A DNA stretch of 64,000 nucleotides from Apodemus sylvaticus (GCF_947179515.1 NC_067476.1:55319074-55383073), one strand, 5' to 3'; counted from the first letter of the stretch, positions 21,438 to 32,410 are shown. The notes: generated by a model from the letters alone, not told the origin. Made by a program: numbers and translations.

Positions 21438-21722
21438 TCCTACCGTAACTCTAACTTGAATCCTAAACCTAATCCCAACCTTCACCTTCTAATCTTAATC
21501 CTAACCCTATAACTCTGACTCTAACCCTAACCCTCTAACTGTAAGCCCAGCCCTGTAACCCTAACCTTAACAATCACCCTCTAATCCTAACCCTAACCCT
21601 AACCCTAACCCTCTAACCCTAACCCTCTAACCCTAACCCTAACCCTAACTCTCTAACCCTAACCATCACCCCCTAACCCTTACCATTTCTCACTAACCCT
21701 AGCCCTCTAACCCTAAGCCTAG
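21438..21722. repeat. Interstitial telomeric repeat, degenerate (CCCTAA)n
   Basis: About 285 bp of CCCTAA units, mixed with CCCTCTAA variants and flanked by increasingly degenerate copies (CTAACTTGAATCCTAA, TAACCCTTACCATT). The best-preserved core is 21586-21665. The C-rich strand is on top. It does not lie at a chromosome end in this window, because unique DNA continues on both sides. Confidence 0.93.
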
Positions 21723-22174
21723 GATTGAGTCTTTCCAATGGAATTCCATTTAACAGCAAATCACTAATGCTGATGTAATGGGATCTGGAAATGGAGACTC
21801 ACCTAAAGAAAACACTTAGCCACCTTAAAGCTCAAACCCCAGGCTATTCTCCCCATTTCCAGACTAAGAGGAGCAGGCGTGACAACTTGCCAGAGGCCTT
21901 CATCTCAGGATCACTTCCAGACTTCCTTTGTGAGTGATATGAAGTAACAGCCAGCTGGATCCCCTATTTGTAGCTTCAGGCCAGCAGCAGACAGATGTGG
22001 GCTTTACAGGACTGGCTCGGGTGGGGCAGAAGGATGATAAGACAGGAGAGTGGCCGTGACCTCGAGCTTGTTCTGAGTTTTAACAGGGAAGATTTCCCCG
22101 TGTTCTGTGTTCCTTAGCCGAGACTGTCTGTGATCAGGGTGCCTGGCTCTCCCAGGAAGCTGTTGGATTCTCAT
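21723..22174. other. Unique stretch between the telomeric block and the CT tract
   Basis: No repeat or gene recognised. Confidence 0.4.
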
Positions 22175-22221
<47 letters not shown>

Positions 22222-22308
22222 CCTCCCTACTTCCCTCTTTCTCTCCCTCCCTCCCTCTCTTTCTCTCCTCTCTCTCTTTCTCTCTCCCCTTCCCTCTCTT
22301 TCTCTCCT

Positions 22309-22380
<72 letters not shown>

Positions 22381-22395
22381 CTCTGTCTCCTCTCT
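22175..22395. repeat. (CT)n-rich pyrimidine tract, about 220 bp
   Basis: Two long CT blocks are separated by CCCT/CTTT variants. Only isolated purines interrupt it (one A near 22230, a G near the right end). Open frames here are artefacts. Confidence 0.97.
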
Positions 22396-24010
22396 GCCCA
22401 TTTGACTACCACTCACATAATTCCACAAGGCTAGCTTTTTACACCCTTTATCCTGTTTCTATCCCCCAACAACTGTAGGGGCGCATGAAAGTTGAAGTGG
22501 CCTCAGGTGCTGGACCACTGCCATCAGGACTTTTGCATCTGTCTTTCCGCCGGGGCTGGGATGTGGTTCTGACAGGAAGCACACAGACCAGGCAGTGGGA
22601 ACGCCAGGAGCAAGAACTGAACTCACTCAGATTGCCTGCGGGCTTGGGAAAGGGCACCCGAAAGCTGGGGCTTTCTCTAGCCCACAGCTCCTCTTCCCCA
22701 GGCTCACCCTACCCAAAAGCTGATTGATGTCTGGGACCCACTGTGCTGGCTCGGGTGCCTGGCCCACCAGGCAGTGCGCCTCCCTCCCAAAGCCGTCTTG
22801 GTTTCTACTCAAGAATGCGGTGAGGCAGGTGGCCTGGTAGGGCTTTTCCTTGTCTCTCCAAATGATGCCCACATTGCTGGTCTGGTCCCAAGGTCAGGAG
22901 AGAAGACCAGGTGTTTCCCCAGGGAAGAACAAGTGGTTCCATCCTCTACTCAGAGGATGAATGTGTTCAGAGGTCACACACACTCCCCAGATGTGAGAGC
23001 AGACAGTAACGGCAATACATGAGAAGGATCCAAGAACTCATAACTATGAACAACAGCCACAAATAACATCCACCAGCCTGTTACTCCCAGGAAACCAACT
23101 GCCTGCAGATCAGAGAAACTCTGCTTCGGGGTTTCCTAAGCCTAACCGCTGCATCTCCCAGGGATGATTCAGAAAGTGACCCAGGCCAAATGCGAGTGTC
23201 AGTCTTTGGTAAAATTTGATACTCCTCAAGTAATTCTGGGTAAGGCAAGAACAGACTCTTCAAATCAGTGCTCCTGCCTTGTGAAAATGACTCGACTTGT
23301 TGGGGGGGGGGGGGCACAGACTTGAAAGGATGCAGCCCAGATGTTAATTTTAAGATCCTCTGGGCCCAACACAGCTGTGGCCTCCAAGCTGTTTTGGGAT
23401 GGAGTCCGGCCACACCCACAGCTGCAGCCAAGCAGAGCAATTCGAAACTCCCGCAGGGCCAACTGCTGTGAAAAGAGCAGTTTTATTACACAAAAATAAA
23501 ACAGAAAGCCAGCTCATCTTTACAGTTTCACGGTCTGCCTCGGGGAACACAAAAAGAGTTTTATTTTTCACCTCGTACGCACTCTGCGCCAGCCGGGTTT
23601 GTCCTGGGGCCAGTTTGGGAGGAAGATCTGGAAAGTTCTCTGCTCTGCTGTGGACTCCAGCGGTGGTGGAGCTGACATTTGACTGACTACAGCTGCTCTT
23701 TCTGGGCAGTGAGGGAGCAGCGTCTCGCATTGCCCTCCTGGAGATGACGGGTCCTCCGGAGCTGTACTCCGACACCGTGCCTGAGATACATGTTCCCCCT
23801 CATCTCAAAGCCAATGGCTCTGGACCAAGTGTTTACCTTTCTATTAAATTTTAGAAGCTTGTTTAACTTGATTTCTGGTTTTAAGAGCACACTTAAAAAG
23901 AAAATGATGTGCCCCCAATCATCTATAAAATTGAAATTCTGAGGCAGGTATTAAAGCTTTCTACTCTAACTGAAACACTGACAAGAGACAATAAAAGTGT
24001 GTTGTCGGAG
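22396..24010. other. GC-richer unique stretch, no gene recognised
   Basis: Many overlapping frames of 60-140 codons on both strands reflect GC-rich composition rather than a gene. No domain or convincing splice pair was recognised. A run of 13 G lies at 23302-23314. Confidence 0.4.
23302..23314. repeat. Poly-G run, 13 nt
   Basis: Thirteen uninterrupted G. A single run, so not a classical G-quadruplex on its own. Confidence 0.9.
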
Positions 24011-24330
24011 GGCTGGGAAGAGGACTCAATAGTTACAAGCTGAGCAAGCTCAAGATGTGCGTCCCAACCCCCCCCCCCCCCCCCAGCACCCATGGAAAGA
24101 GCGGAGAGTGGAGGTACAAGTCTGTAATCTTAATGTCGAAGAGTCAGAGACAGGGGGATCCCTGGGGCTTGCCAGGCAGCCAGCTTAGCTGAATCAGTGA
24201 CCTCTATGTTCACTGAGAGATGCTGTCTCAAAGAATAATATAGAGAGTGCTTGAGGAAGATACTTAATGTTGTACACATTACAACTATATACACTATATA
24301 TTATATACAGTATATATTATACCACATGTA

Positions 24331-24331
<1 letters not shown>
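24011..24331 (+). repeat. Near full-length B4-superfamily SINE (RSINE1/B4A type) with poly-C
   Basis: Head 'ggctgggaagaggactcaat', middle 'gagacagggggatccctggg' and 'gcttgccaggcagccagctt', then 'gttcactgagagatgctgtc' and a tail running into the CA repeat. It shows the full element order of which 1-265 is a partial copy. A run of 17 C replaces part of the box B/linker region (24068-24084). Confidence 0.75.
24068..24084. repeat. Poly-C run, 17 nt, inside the SINE
   Basis: Seventeen uninterrupted C, probably expanded by slippage from a short C-rich part of the SINE. Confidence 0.9.

Positions 24332-24381
<50 letters not shown>
24332..24381. repeat. (CA)n microsatellite at SINE tail
   Basis: About 25 CA units seeded in the CA-rich 3' end of the B4 SINE. 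Confidence 0.96.
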
Positions 24382-24382
<1 letters not shown>

Positions 24383-26874
24383 GTATATTGTTAAATCAAG
24401 CATCAGGGTTACTAGATTAAACTATGGTAGTTAGCCAATAGTTGACTGAATTTTAGTGTAAACAGGGAGACGACTCCATGGTCTTCTTATTTTCTCTCAG
24501 TGTCTAATGCGTTGAGTTGTACCCGGAACCTAGGACAGCTACTGCTCGTTCTCCGCAGAAGAGAAGCCAGCCTCTTGGGTGTGAGAGTTTCTGTGACAGG
24601 AATCAGAAGGAAACATGAGCTAAGTTGTCTGTCCAGATGTTTTGTCTACACAACACTGAGTGTTAAGAGGCAGATATTAAGGTTTCCTCCCTCCCATGTA
24701 GAGATTTGGTGTCATATACATGAAACGCTCCAAAGGATAAAGGAAGGTCCCTCTTCTGTTCAGATATTTATGATATATGATATATAGAGGCAGCTGGAGA
24801 AGAGTTAAGTCCAGTGCTCAGAATGAAGAAATAGAAGCAGGAGAGAGGAGGGGAACATGCAACAAGGACAAGGACCAGTGGCTCACATCCCTCCAGGTCA
24901 CCAGGTAGAGGGAACTTGGCTGAAGAAAGCAATGCCACTTTCTAATGAGAGAAATGTAGGCAAAGACCATGAGCTGAGTCACCTTCCTCTCCTTCCCTAG
25001 CTTGGAGCCTTTGTGCCCCAACCCCATCTTATGCTAACGTAGTGGTTGTGGAAGATTGACAAAAGGAGAAAGGGCTCAGTAATAAAGTAGACATCAACAT
25101 GGAGACAGAGGACTCCCGGGTTTCTTACTACTGCTCTCAGGTCTTCGCCAGTGAAGGTTCACAGCCCAGCAGGCCTTCCTACGACAGCCTCTGTTCCTCC
25201 TGACCGCAGCTAATGCTTGCCTCCCTGGGTATGTGAATGCTTGTGGGCGCTCTGTTTGTTCGCTTCTATTTGTTTGTTTATTTTTTTTAATGTAAAGAGC
25301 TACGTGCTCTACATTCCAGTCACGGGTTTCCCACCTTTTCTAATTGATGTTGTTTATGCCTGTCAAATTTTTGCTGTCCCGAAAATATGCCTCGCCCCCA
25401 TCTCCCTCCCTATGCTGTTCTCCCTGTCTGTAACACAAATGCCTACATTTTATTTTCCCCAGTTTAATTAGTGCACGAATTCATTTTGATTGATGAATTG
25501 ATGTGGTTTATTGGCATGAAGTCTTCCCTCCCCTCCCTGTGCTGTGTGTGTGTGTGTGTATAATAGAAACGGCTTGTGCAGGCGACACCTGCTTTGATGC
25601 TGACACTCAGATGCAGATGTGAGGGGCCAGCCCTTCAGCTGGGTTTCTCTGGTGTCTCGGGAGACTAGTCACTGCTGTGGAGTGGGGCAGACTGCTGCTG
25701 AAGGGACCTGCTAGAGGTGATGCACAGAAAGTAATGACTGAGAAACAATGTAGCCTAGGACTCCATTTTTACATTTTCTTGGACTGATTTTGAAATAGTC
25801 ATTGTTCACACAATGGGCCCAGAAGGGAAGGCGACCTTGACTCCCTGCCATCCGTAGTGAGGCATTGTGAATTAGCTCAGCGGACTGAAAATTTCCAATG
25901 CCTCTTGCCAAAGGCTTCCGCTGAAATTAGCGCACAGTTGGTAGCAATCTGATTTCTCCCTTCATTTTAATCAGTGAGGATTAATGGTTAAAATTTTTAT
26001 TTCTAATCTCACTTTAGCCTGACTAACAAAAGCTGTCACTTTCGGGAAACTGCTAAATGAAGAAGGATTTATAAGCTCCTTGAGAGAATAAAGTTAAAGT
26101 GCTGAGACCCACTTTTCAGACCATAAAGTTTTCAAATTCCCACAACGGTCTCCAAGGCTGGTTTGCAGAGTCCACAGTCACTGGATTCAGCAACAGTTAG
26201 GGCTGGGTAAAGGCGGAAGTATTGATGAATGTTGGGTGGCACCAGAACTCTGGATGCAAGTGCAGATTATTCCTAAAGAAATTAAGATAACAGAGGAGGA
26301 CTCCAGGTGTGAAGGAAGTATGACTTAACAGATTTTTAGCCACTTTCTTTCCTAGGTACCTCCCCAGTCAACCCTTCCCACAGCCCTCCTGGAGTCTTCT
26401 GTCGAATGAAGATTACGAAAATGGCTAAAGTCTTTCTATACTCAGCAGAGGATTCCTTGAATTTTGTTCTAACTGGTTCTCTCTCTATCCTCTTTCTTGC
26501 ATTTTCAGTCCGCTTCTCACCCAAACTGGACTCACTCATTTCCTCACTATCTGTTGAGTGGATTTGAGGGCTAGCCTGTGCTCTCATTTGTCACCAGTCT
26601 CACTGTGCCCAGCAGAGCACCTTTAGCCCCCAAGTAAAAGCTGGTGTGGGAACCTTAAGTAGTCCAGTGTGCTAGAGCCAGGGGAACCCACAAAGTTTCT
26701 TTCTTACCTCAAATTTAGGATCCTACAGATTCAATAGAAGGAACAGTTTGGCCTTTTTCTTCTAGTTGGACCAAATCAACATCTGTGTCTATTCTCCAGA
26801 TTTTAATTCTCTTATGGCAAATACTACTCCCAAGCTACTGGGCTAACTCAGTCAGTAGAACAAACACTTCCTTT
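24382..26874. other. Unique stretch, no gene recognised
   Basis: Only a short (GT)n at about 25543-25558 and T-rich patches occur. No exon, RNA gene or interspersed repeat was recognised. A candidate conserved block lies at 25900-26130. Confidence 0.4.
25900..26130. promoter_or_regulatory. Candidate conserved non-coding element
   Basis: Repeat-free AT-rich sequence carrying homeodomain-like TTTAATCA and GGATTAATGG words and a 'ttcgggaaactgc' patch. It resembles distal enhancers only in composition; conservation cannot be tested here. Confidence 0.2.
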
Positions 26875-26890
26875 AACAATGAACTGACCC
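26875..26890. repeat. L1 target-site duplication, left copy, 16 bp
   Basis: AACAATGAACTGACCC is repeated exactly at 28166-28181, right after the poly-A tail. Confidence 0.92.
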
Positions 26891-26905
26891 TCAGCATGCA
26901 GAAGA

Positions 26906-27892
26906 ATGCGAATTGATCCATCCTTGTCTCCTTGTACTAAGCTCAAATCCAAATGGATCAAGGACCTCCACATAAAGCCAGACACTCTGAAGCTAATAGA
27001 AAAGAAACTGGGGAAGACCCTTGAGGACATCGGGACAGGGAGAAAGTTTCTGAACAGAATACCAATAGTGTATGCTCTAAGAGCAAGAATTGACAAATGG
27101 GACCTCATAAAATTACAAAGTTTCTGTAAGGCAAAGGACACCATCAAGAGGACAAATCGGCAACCAACAAATTGGGAAAAGATCTTCACCAATCCTACAT
27201 CAGATAGAGGGCTAATATCCAATATATATAAAGAACTCAAGAAGTTAGACTCCAGAAAACCAAACAACCCTATTAAAAACTGAGGTACAGAGTTAAACAA
27301 AGAATTCTCACCTGAAGAACTTCGGATGGCAGAGAAGCATCTTAAAAAATGCTCAACTTCATTAGTCATTAGGGAAGTGCAAATCAAAACAACCCTGAGA
27401 TTTCGCCTTATACCAGTCAGAATGGCTAAGATTAAAAATTCAGGAAACAGCAGGTGTTGGAGAGGGTGTGGAGAAAGAGGAACACTCCTCCACTGCTGGT
27501 GGGGTTGCAAATTGGTACAACCACTCTGGAAAGCAGTCTGGCGGTTCCTCCGAAAACTGGGCACCTCACTTCCAGAAGATTCTGCTATACCACTCCTGGG
27601 CATATACCCAGAGGATTCCCCACCATGTAATAAGGATACATGCTCTACTATGTTCATAGTAGCCCCATTTATAATTGCCAGATGCTGGAAAGAACCCAGG
27701 TATCCCTCAACAGAAGAGTGGATGCAAAAAATGTGGTATATCTACACAATGGAGTACTATTCAGCCATTAGAAACAATGAATTCATGAAATTCTTAGGCA
27801 AATGGATGGAGCTAGAGAATATCATACTAAGTGAGGTAACCCAGACTCAAAAGGTGAATCATGGTATGCACTCACTAATAAGTGGATATTAA
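26906..27892 (+). pseudogene. L1 ORF2 C-terminal fragment with one in-frame stop
   Basis: ORF2 encodes the endonuclease/reverse transcriptase of L1; only the region after the RT domain is left. The frame starting at 26906 reads …CTKLKSKWIKDLHIKP… and runs to a TGA at 27281-27283, where the family has Trp (TGG). The same frame continues to 27892, ending MHSLISGY. No frameshift separates the halves (27326 is in phase with 26906). The conserved CCHC motif C-X3-C-X7-H-X4-C is intact at 27455-27508 (CWRGC…H…C). The lesion is therefore a single nonsense change in an already truncated copy. Confidence 0.93.
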
Positions 27893-28014
27893 CCTAGAAA
27901 ACTGGAATACCCAAAACATAATCTACACATCAAATGAGGTACAAGAAGAAAGGAAGAGTGGCCCCTTGTTCTGGAAAGACTCAGTGAAGCAGTATAGAGC
28001 AAAACTAGAACGGG

Positions 28015-28100
28015 GAAGTGGGAAGGGGTTGGTGGGAGGACAGGGGGAGAGAAGGGGGCTTACAGGACTTTCGGGGAGTGGGGGGGCTAGAAAAGGGGAA
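28015..28100 (+). repeat. G-rich polypurine region of the L1 3'UTR
   Basis: Runs of 3-7 G (GGGGGAGAGAAGGGGG, CGGGGAGTGGGGGGG, AAAAGGGGAAA) are spaced closely enough for intramolecular G-quadruplexes, a known property of rodent L1 3'UTRs. Confidence 0.7.
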
Positions 28101-28165
28101 ATCATTTGAAGTATAAATAAAACATATATCGAATAAAAAAATTAACAAAACAAAACAAAAAAAAA

Positions 28166-28181
28166 AACAATGAACTGACCC
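28166..28181. repeat. L1 target-site duplication, right copy, 16 bp
   Basis: Identical to 26875-26890. The first A's are ambiguous with the poly-A tail. Confidence 0.92.
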
Positions 28182-28227
28182 GAAGGATGGAGTTTCCAGT
28201 TCTCAGGTACAAGAACTGCCAGACCAC

Positions 28228-28254
28228 TTTTTTTTTTTTTTTTTTTTTTTTTTT
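28228..28254. repeat. Poly-T, 27 nt
   Basis: An uninterrupted T run 47 bp past the L1. It could be the tail of a minus-strand retroposon, but I recognise no body to its right. Confidence 0.9.
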
Positions 28255-28442
28255 ACAGTCTATTAATTTTGATTTCCCACGGATCAAAACAACCCCACAG
28301 TTGTTTTTGGAGCTTGGTGAATTCTTTAACAGTCACAGAGTGTAGTGCTTCTGGGAAAGCTATCTGGCTTTCATCGTTACAGTGGCAAGCCTTCTGCGAA
28401 GGGATGTGCTACTCAGAGTAGGATTCTCTGACCACTGGGTAG

Positions 28443-28563
28443 CTGTCCTCCCAGCATCCTTTTCACCTGCTCTCCCAGCATCCCTTTCACCTGTCCTCCC
28501 ACCATCCTTTTCACCTGCTCTCCCAGCATCCCTTTCACCTGTCCTCCCACCATCCTTTTTCAC
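28443..28563. repeat. 24-bp minisatellite, five copies with 48-bp higher-order pattern
   Basis: Units start at 28443, 28467, 28491, 28515 and 28539, each on the theme CTGYYCTCCCASCATC…TTTCAC. Units 2 and 4 are identical. Units 3 and 5 differ by one inserted T. The array is therefore an alternation of two unit types with a 48-bp period. Because 24 is divisible by 3, frames stay open on both strands and encode spurious 8-residue repeats. Confidence 0.95.
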
Positions 28564-28569
28564 CTGCCC

Positions 28570-30067
28570 ACCTTCCTACAATTAGCAGGGACAGTCTTCC
28601 CACTGTCAAGTTTATAGTTCTCACCTACATTTACCCCCTGGACTGCCACTTCAGGAACTTGTCATAGTTCCATTTCCTGCTTTATGCCACACTTGTGTGG
28701 CAGGCTGCATGGCGACCACATGTGGCAAACACTTTGCTATAACGGCTTCATATGAGCGAAGTTCATTCCACCATGTGTCAGTAAGCCCCAGCGTAGCAGT
28801 ACACAGCTGATGCCGTTACTTCCTGCCATCAAATCAGGTCCCTCTTTCTGTGCATAGATGGCCTTTCACTCATGATGTTGGGAGCTGGCTGCCTCTCCTA
28901 AGACAGGAGACAAACCCCAATTGTCTTTTCTCAGGATGTCTTTTTGTCTAGGAGCAGAGGAGGGAGGGGATGTGTGTTCTGCTCTGAGGTTGGTCAGAGA
29001 GACATGTGTAGGGAAAGAAAGATGGCCTCTGATCACAGTAGCTGTTAATTCTTAAGCCACTGGAACATCTTGAGAAAGTATTGATTAGAAAACACTGGTT
29101 CCAGGAGCCCATTTCCGGAGGTTCTGGGACGCAGTGTGGGCATCGGCATATTTTACAGCTCTTCCGTTAAGGTTCTCATGGGCAGTCAGGTTAGAATCTA
29201 TGATATTAGACTTTCCTAAACCATGATCACAGAACTGCCCATTCCTTAAAACAGTGCTTTTAGGTAGGTCCTTGGTGGAGGGCCCTGAAGGAACAGGAAG
29301 CCCTAGCTAAAGCTCTGTGGTGGAGGATGTGCTTGGGTACTAGCCTGTATCCTTCTAATATGAGACATTCTGGAAAAAAACAAAAAACAAAAAAACCTTT
29401 GGCTCTGCTTTAGGAAGTGTAATTTTGCTGAACATTTGGTTTGTTTTTGTCTTGTTGACATGTCGAATCTTATAAATGACTGTTTTCCCCTTTATATTCT
29501 GGCTATCAGGAAGTTAAGGAGGAATTCTGTTATCATCTGGTCTACATTCCTCTTTTTATATCACTCTTGGAATTAACACGTTATATCCAAATGTTTCAGG
29601 GTCTCTTAATTTTTAGGAATGCTATCCTGTTTTATTTCTATAGGCCATCTACAACCCCTGATAGAAGGAGGCAGGGAATTAAAATAAATCTCAAAATGAA
29701 ATAAAAATCCATAAAGCAATGTATTTTCGTGCTGCTGCCCAAACAAAAATCCTCCAGTTCTGCTTGCAGTTTTACTGCAGTTTGAGTTTGTAAAATTTGA
29801 TGTTTTCCCCTTCACATTTTGCCTTTAGAATTACGTTTAGTCTGCTTCCCCCACCCCCTTTGTGTAAAAATGTTCTCACAGGAAATCCAAGTGGTGTTCT
29901 CCTAGTTGTGGATAGTTTATTTCTGCTCCTTCAGTCCTTTCTATTCCAAGACCTTCAGTGTGGTTTTGTTTTGTTTTTGTTCCCCCCCACTCCTTGGAAA
30001 TCTAAAGAAATGAAGATTTAGGAAATTAAAACATCAACAGACACAACGGACTTACTCTGGGCATCAT
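28570..30067. other. Unique stretch, no gene recognised
   Basis: Short A-rich (29372-29396) and T-rich patches only. No exon or repeat recognised. Confidence 0.4.
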
Positions 30068-30383
30068 GGTTACTTTTCTATTACTGTGACAAAACACAAA
30101 GGCAACTGGCAGAAGGGAGGGCTTATCTGAGCTTACAGGCCCAGAGAGAAGACTCTGTCATGGTGGTCAGGCATGGCACCAGGAGCAGGAAGCTGAGAGC
30201 TCACATCTTCAACCAAAGGCATGAAACAGAGAGGCAGCTAGAAGGACTCTGGGGCTTTTAATCTCAAAGCTTGAGATTTCCAGCGTTGTACTTTCTTCAG
30301 CTGCCCAAATAGCATCACCAACTGGGACCAAATATTCAATTGCCAGAGACTTTAGGGGACATTTCTTATTCAAGCCACCATAC
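30068..30383 (+). repeat. Rodent LTR-like interspersed repeat, diverged
   Basis: 'ggttacttttctattactgt', 'gacaaaacacaaaggcaact', 'atggtggtcaggcatggcac' and 'attcaagccaccata' follow the same repeat class as 58480-58864. It is more degraded, with no clear flanking duplication. Confidence 0.6.
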
Positions 30384-30414
30384 GAGATTATCAGTAGAAA
30401 ATAGCTGTATGTAT

Positions 30415-30416
<2 letters not shown>

Positions 30417-30452
<36 letters not shown>
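30417..30452. repeat. (CA)n microsatellite
   Basis: Eighteen CA units, followed by about 150 bp of degenerate TG/TA-rich sequence (30480-30600). Confidence 0.96.
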
Positions 30453-30454
<2 letters not shown>

Positions 30455-30479
30455 TGGAACTTCCATGTATTCTACGGTC

Positions 30480-30725
30480 CATGTGCATGTATGTGTTCAA
30501 ACAAATGTACATGTATATGTGTATTGTATGTGTATGTATATGATGTATATGCATATGAATATGTATATGTTTACACACATGTGTATATTTATGCTTATTT
30601 GTGTTCATGAGTACATGTGGACAATAACACACATGGATGTTTCGCTGTGTGGACCTTGAGACTTGAACTTAGGTTCTGAGACCTGGCAGCAAGAGCCTTT
30701 ATGACTTAAGCCATCCCAACTGCTA
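30480..30725 (-). repeat. TG/TA-rich tail plus diverged B2/B3-type SINE, minus orientation
   Basis: From 30570 the complement matches a tRNA-derived SINE whose CA-rich tail is the 30480-30600 TG region. Landmarks are 'gaccttgagacttgaactta', 'tggcagcaagagccttta' and 'taagccatcccaactgc'. Confidence 0.55.
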
Positions 30726-30729
30726 ATCA

Positions 30730-31917
30730 GAGTCAGTATTTTTGTGATGCTGCAATCCAGTTCATGCCTTGTGAGTGCCAGGCTGTTGCTTTATTGCCAG
30801 GCTGTCTCCCTGACCCTAAGGAGCCATTCTTAGCTCGCATCAGGCCAAGAGCAAAGCATGGGGCCCAGCAGTTCTCTGTGAGTTGCAGAACCAGTGAGTG
30901 GTGCCTGCTTGTGTCCATTTTGTTCCACAGAGGTAGCACTTAAGCTTTGCTCTTCACGGCTGTCCAGCATCGGTTGTTTACCAGACATGCTTTAGATAGC
31001 TCTAGCCCATTTGTAAGTCACTTATTTTGTACATTATGGCTGCATGTCTGGCAAAGTGTTTCTAAGTTGCCTATTATCGTAAAGTTAAGAACTCTGACAG
31101 GGGTATTAGGGATCATAATGATACAATATTTATGAGGCAAACTACCAGGTAATTTCTAGTGGTGGAAAATAGCTAGCAAGCATTTTCAAAATAAGTCTGC
31201 TCTTAAGTCAGCCATTGCTAATCCACGTGGACTCAGAAGTAAGCCAGCTGTCTGAGGATGGTTTCACTGCTACTTGCTGTATTTCTTTGGGCAATACATT
31301 GTGACCATGCTGCATTCTGGAATGCAAGCGACACAATTAAAATGGCATGGGCGTTTTAAGGTGTAACTAAGGAGGCAGAGTACCAACTGGTTATTTAGTA
31401 TTTTGAACTTAAAAGAACAATTAATGACAGATGCTCACTTCCTCCAGATTGATCTGGATGCTGGCAGTAATGTGGCCAGGGCACTGGGAGAGGGCAGGCT
31501 GGGACCTTCCCTGGAATCTCTCCTTTCTGACAGTTATGGCCAGTAAGGAGGGACAAATCTAGGTGGAAGGAGGCATGGGTTTTATCTTTTTACTTCCAAT
31601 GTCTCCACTTCTCACCCACTGCTATCTATGTGTCTTTTGATAAAAGTGGTGCAGAAAATTTGGTTCCTATGTTTCCTCCTGGCCACCTTTTGTTATTGTT
31701 TTTTGTTTTAAATCTTGAAAGATTCTGGAGAGTAGAGAGTCACGATGGTAACTTTGACTTTTGATGTACAAGTCTGACTATGCTATGAAAATTGCAGAAA
31801 TATTCAAACTACAGCACTGACCTAGCTCTCAGGACATGGACTGTCGTACAGAGTTTTGGACAGTCCTGCTGGCTCTGTGGGGAGCCACAGTAGTACCTAC
31901 TATTCCCGTTGCCCACT
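30730..31917. other. Unique stretch, no gene recognised
   Basis: No interspersed repeat, exon or RNA gene recognised. Confidence 0.4.
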
Positions 31918-31925
31918 GTCCAAGA

Positions 31926-32131
31926 CAGTGGTTCTCAATCTTCCTGAGGCTGTGACCGTTTAATGTAGTTCCTAATGTTGTGATGACCTCTAATCATAAA
32001 ATTATTTTCATTACTACTTTGTAACTTTAATTTTGCAACTATTATGCATTATAAAAGTAAATATTTGTGTTTTCTGATGGTCTTAGGACACCTCTGTGAA
32101 AGGGTCATGACCCACAGGTTGAGAACAGCTG
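31926..32131 (-). mobile_element. URR1-type hAT-Charlie MITE, complete ends
   Basis: It starts CAGTGGTTCTCAAT and ends TTGAGAACAGCTG, degenerate hAT-Charlie terminal inverted repeats. The interior 'cataaaattattttcattac' and 'gggtcatgacccacaggttg' identify rodent URR1. Flanks GTCCAAGA (31918-31925) and GTCTAAGA (32132-32139) are an 8-bp duplication differing at one base. Non-autonomous; no transposase. Confidence 0.85.
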
Positions 32132-32281
32132 GTCTAAGAGGTCTGTCACGTGAGAAGGGGATAATTGCTATACTGAAATCATTAAGTGTCTGTGACAATA
32201 TCGATAGATCCTGAAGACAATCAGAAGTGAGATGGGAAGGAGACCCTTGGAAATCAGAGGTCCTGCCCAGCTCCAGAGAAT

Positions 32282-32284
<3 letters not shown>

Positions 32285-32344
<60 letters not shown>
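32285..32344. repeat. (TA)n microsatellite, about 30 units
   Basis: An uninterrupted alternating TA run. It can extrude cruciforms and is prone to length change. Confidence 0.97.
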
Positions 32345-32346
<2 letters not shown>

Positions 32347-32410
32347 GTGGTAACCAGGAGTAACTTAGTTGTATAATCCCTATGAGATTTTCTTTATCGT
32401 CTTCTTAAGT

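Larger units (their letters stand above)
26891..28165 (+). mobile_element. 5'-truncated LINE-1 insertion (rat-type L1), 1275 bp
   Basis: The body is the last ~330 codons of L1 ORF2, a ~240-bp 3'UTR with G-rich polypurine stretches (28015-28100), a polyadenylation region (TATAAATAAAACATATATCG) and an A-rich tail (28133-28165). Exact 16-bp flanking duplications show target-primed reverse transcription. 5' truncation is the usual outcome of that process. The intact duplications, long A-tail and nearly open ORF2 suggest a fairly recent insertion. It is not autonomous: ORF1, the 5'UTR promoter, and the endonuclease and reverse transcriptase domains are absent. Confidence 0.95.

Noticed and set aside
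26848..27657. 269-codon minus-strand open frame
   Set aside because: It is the antisense shadow of the L1 ORF2 fragment.
28443..28563. CRISPR-like regular array
   Set aside because: Units are contiguous without unique spacers, and the DNA is mammalian; it is a minisatellite.
28360..28585. Repetitive proline/serine-rich frames on both strands
   Set aside because: Products of the 24-bp minisatellite, whose unit is a multiple of three.
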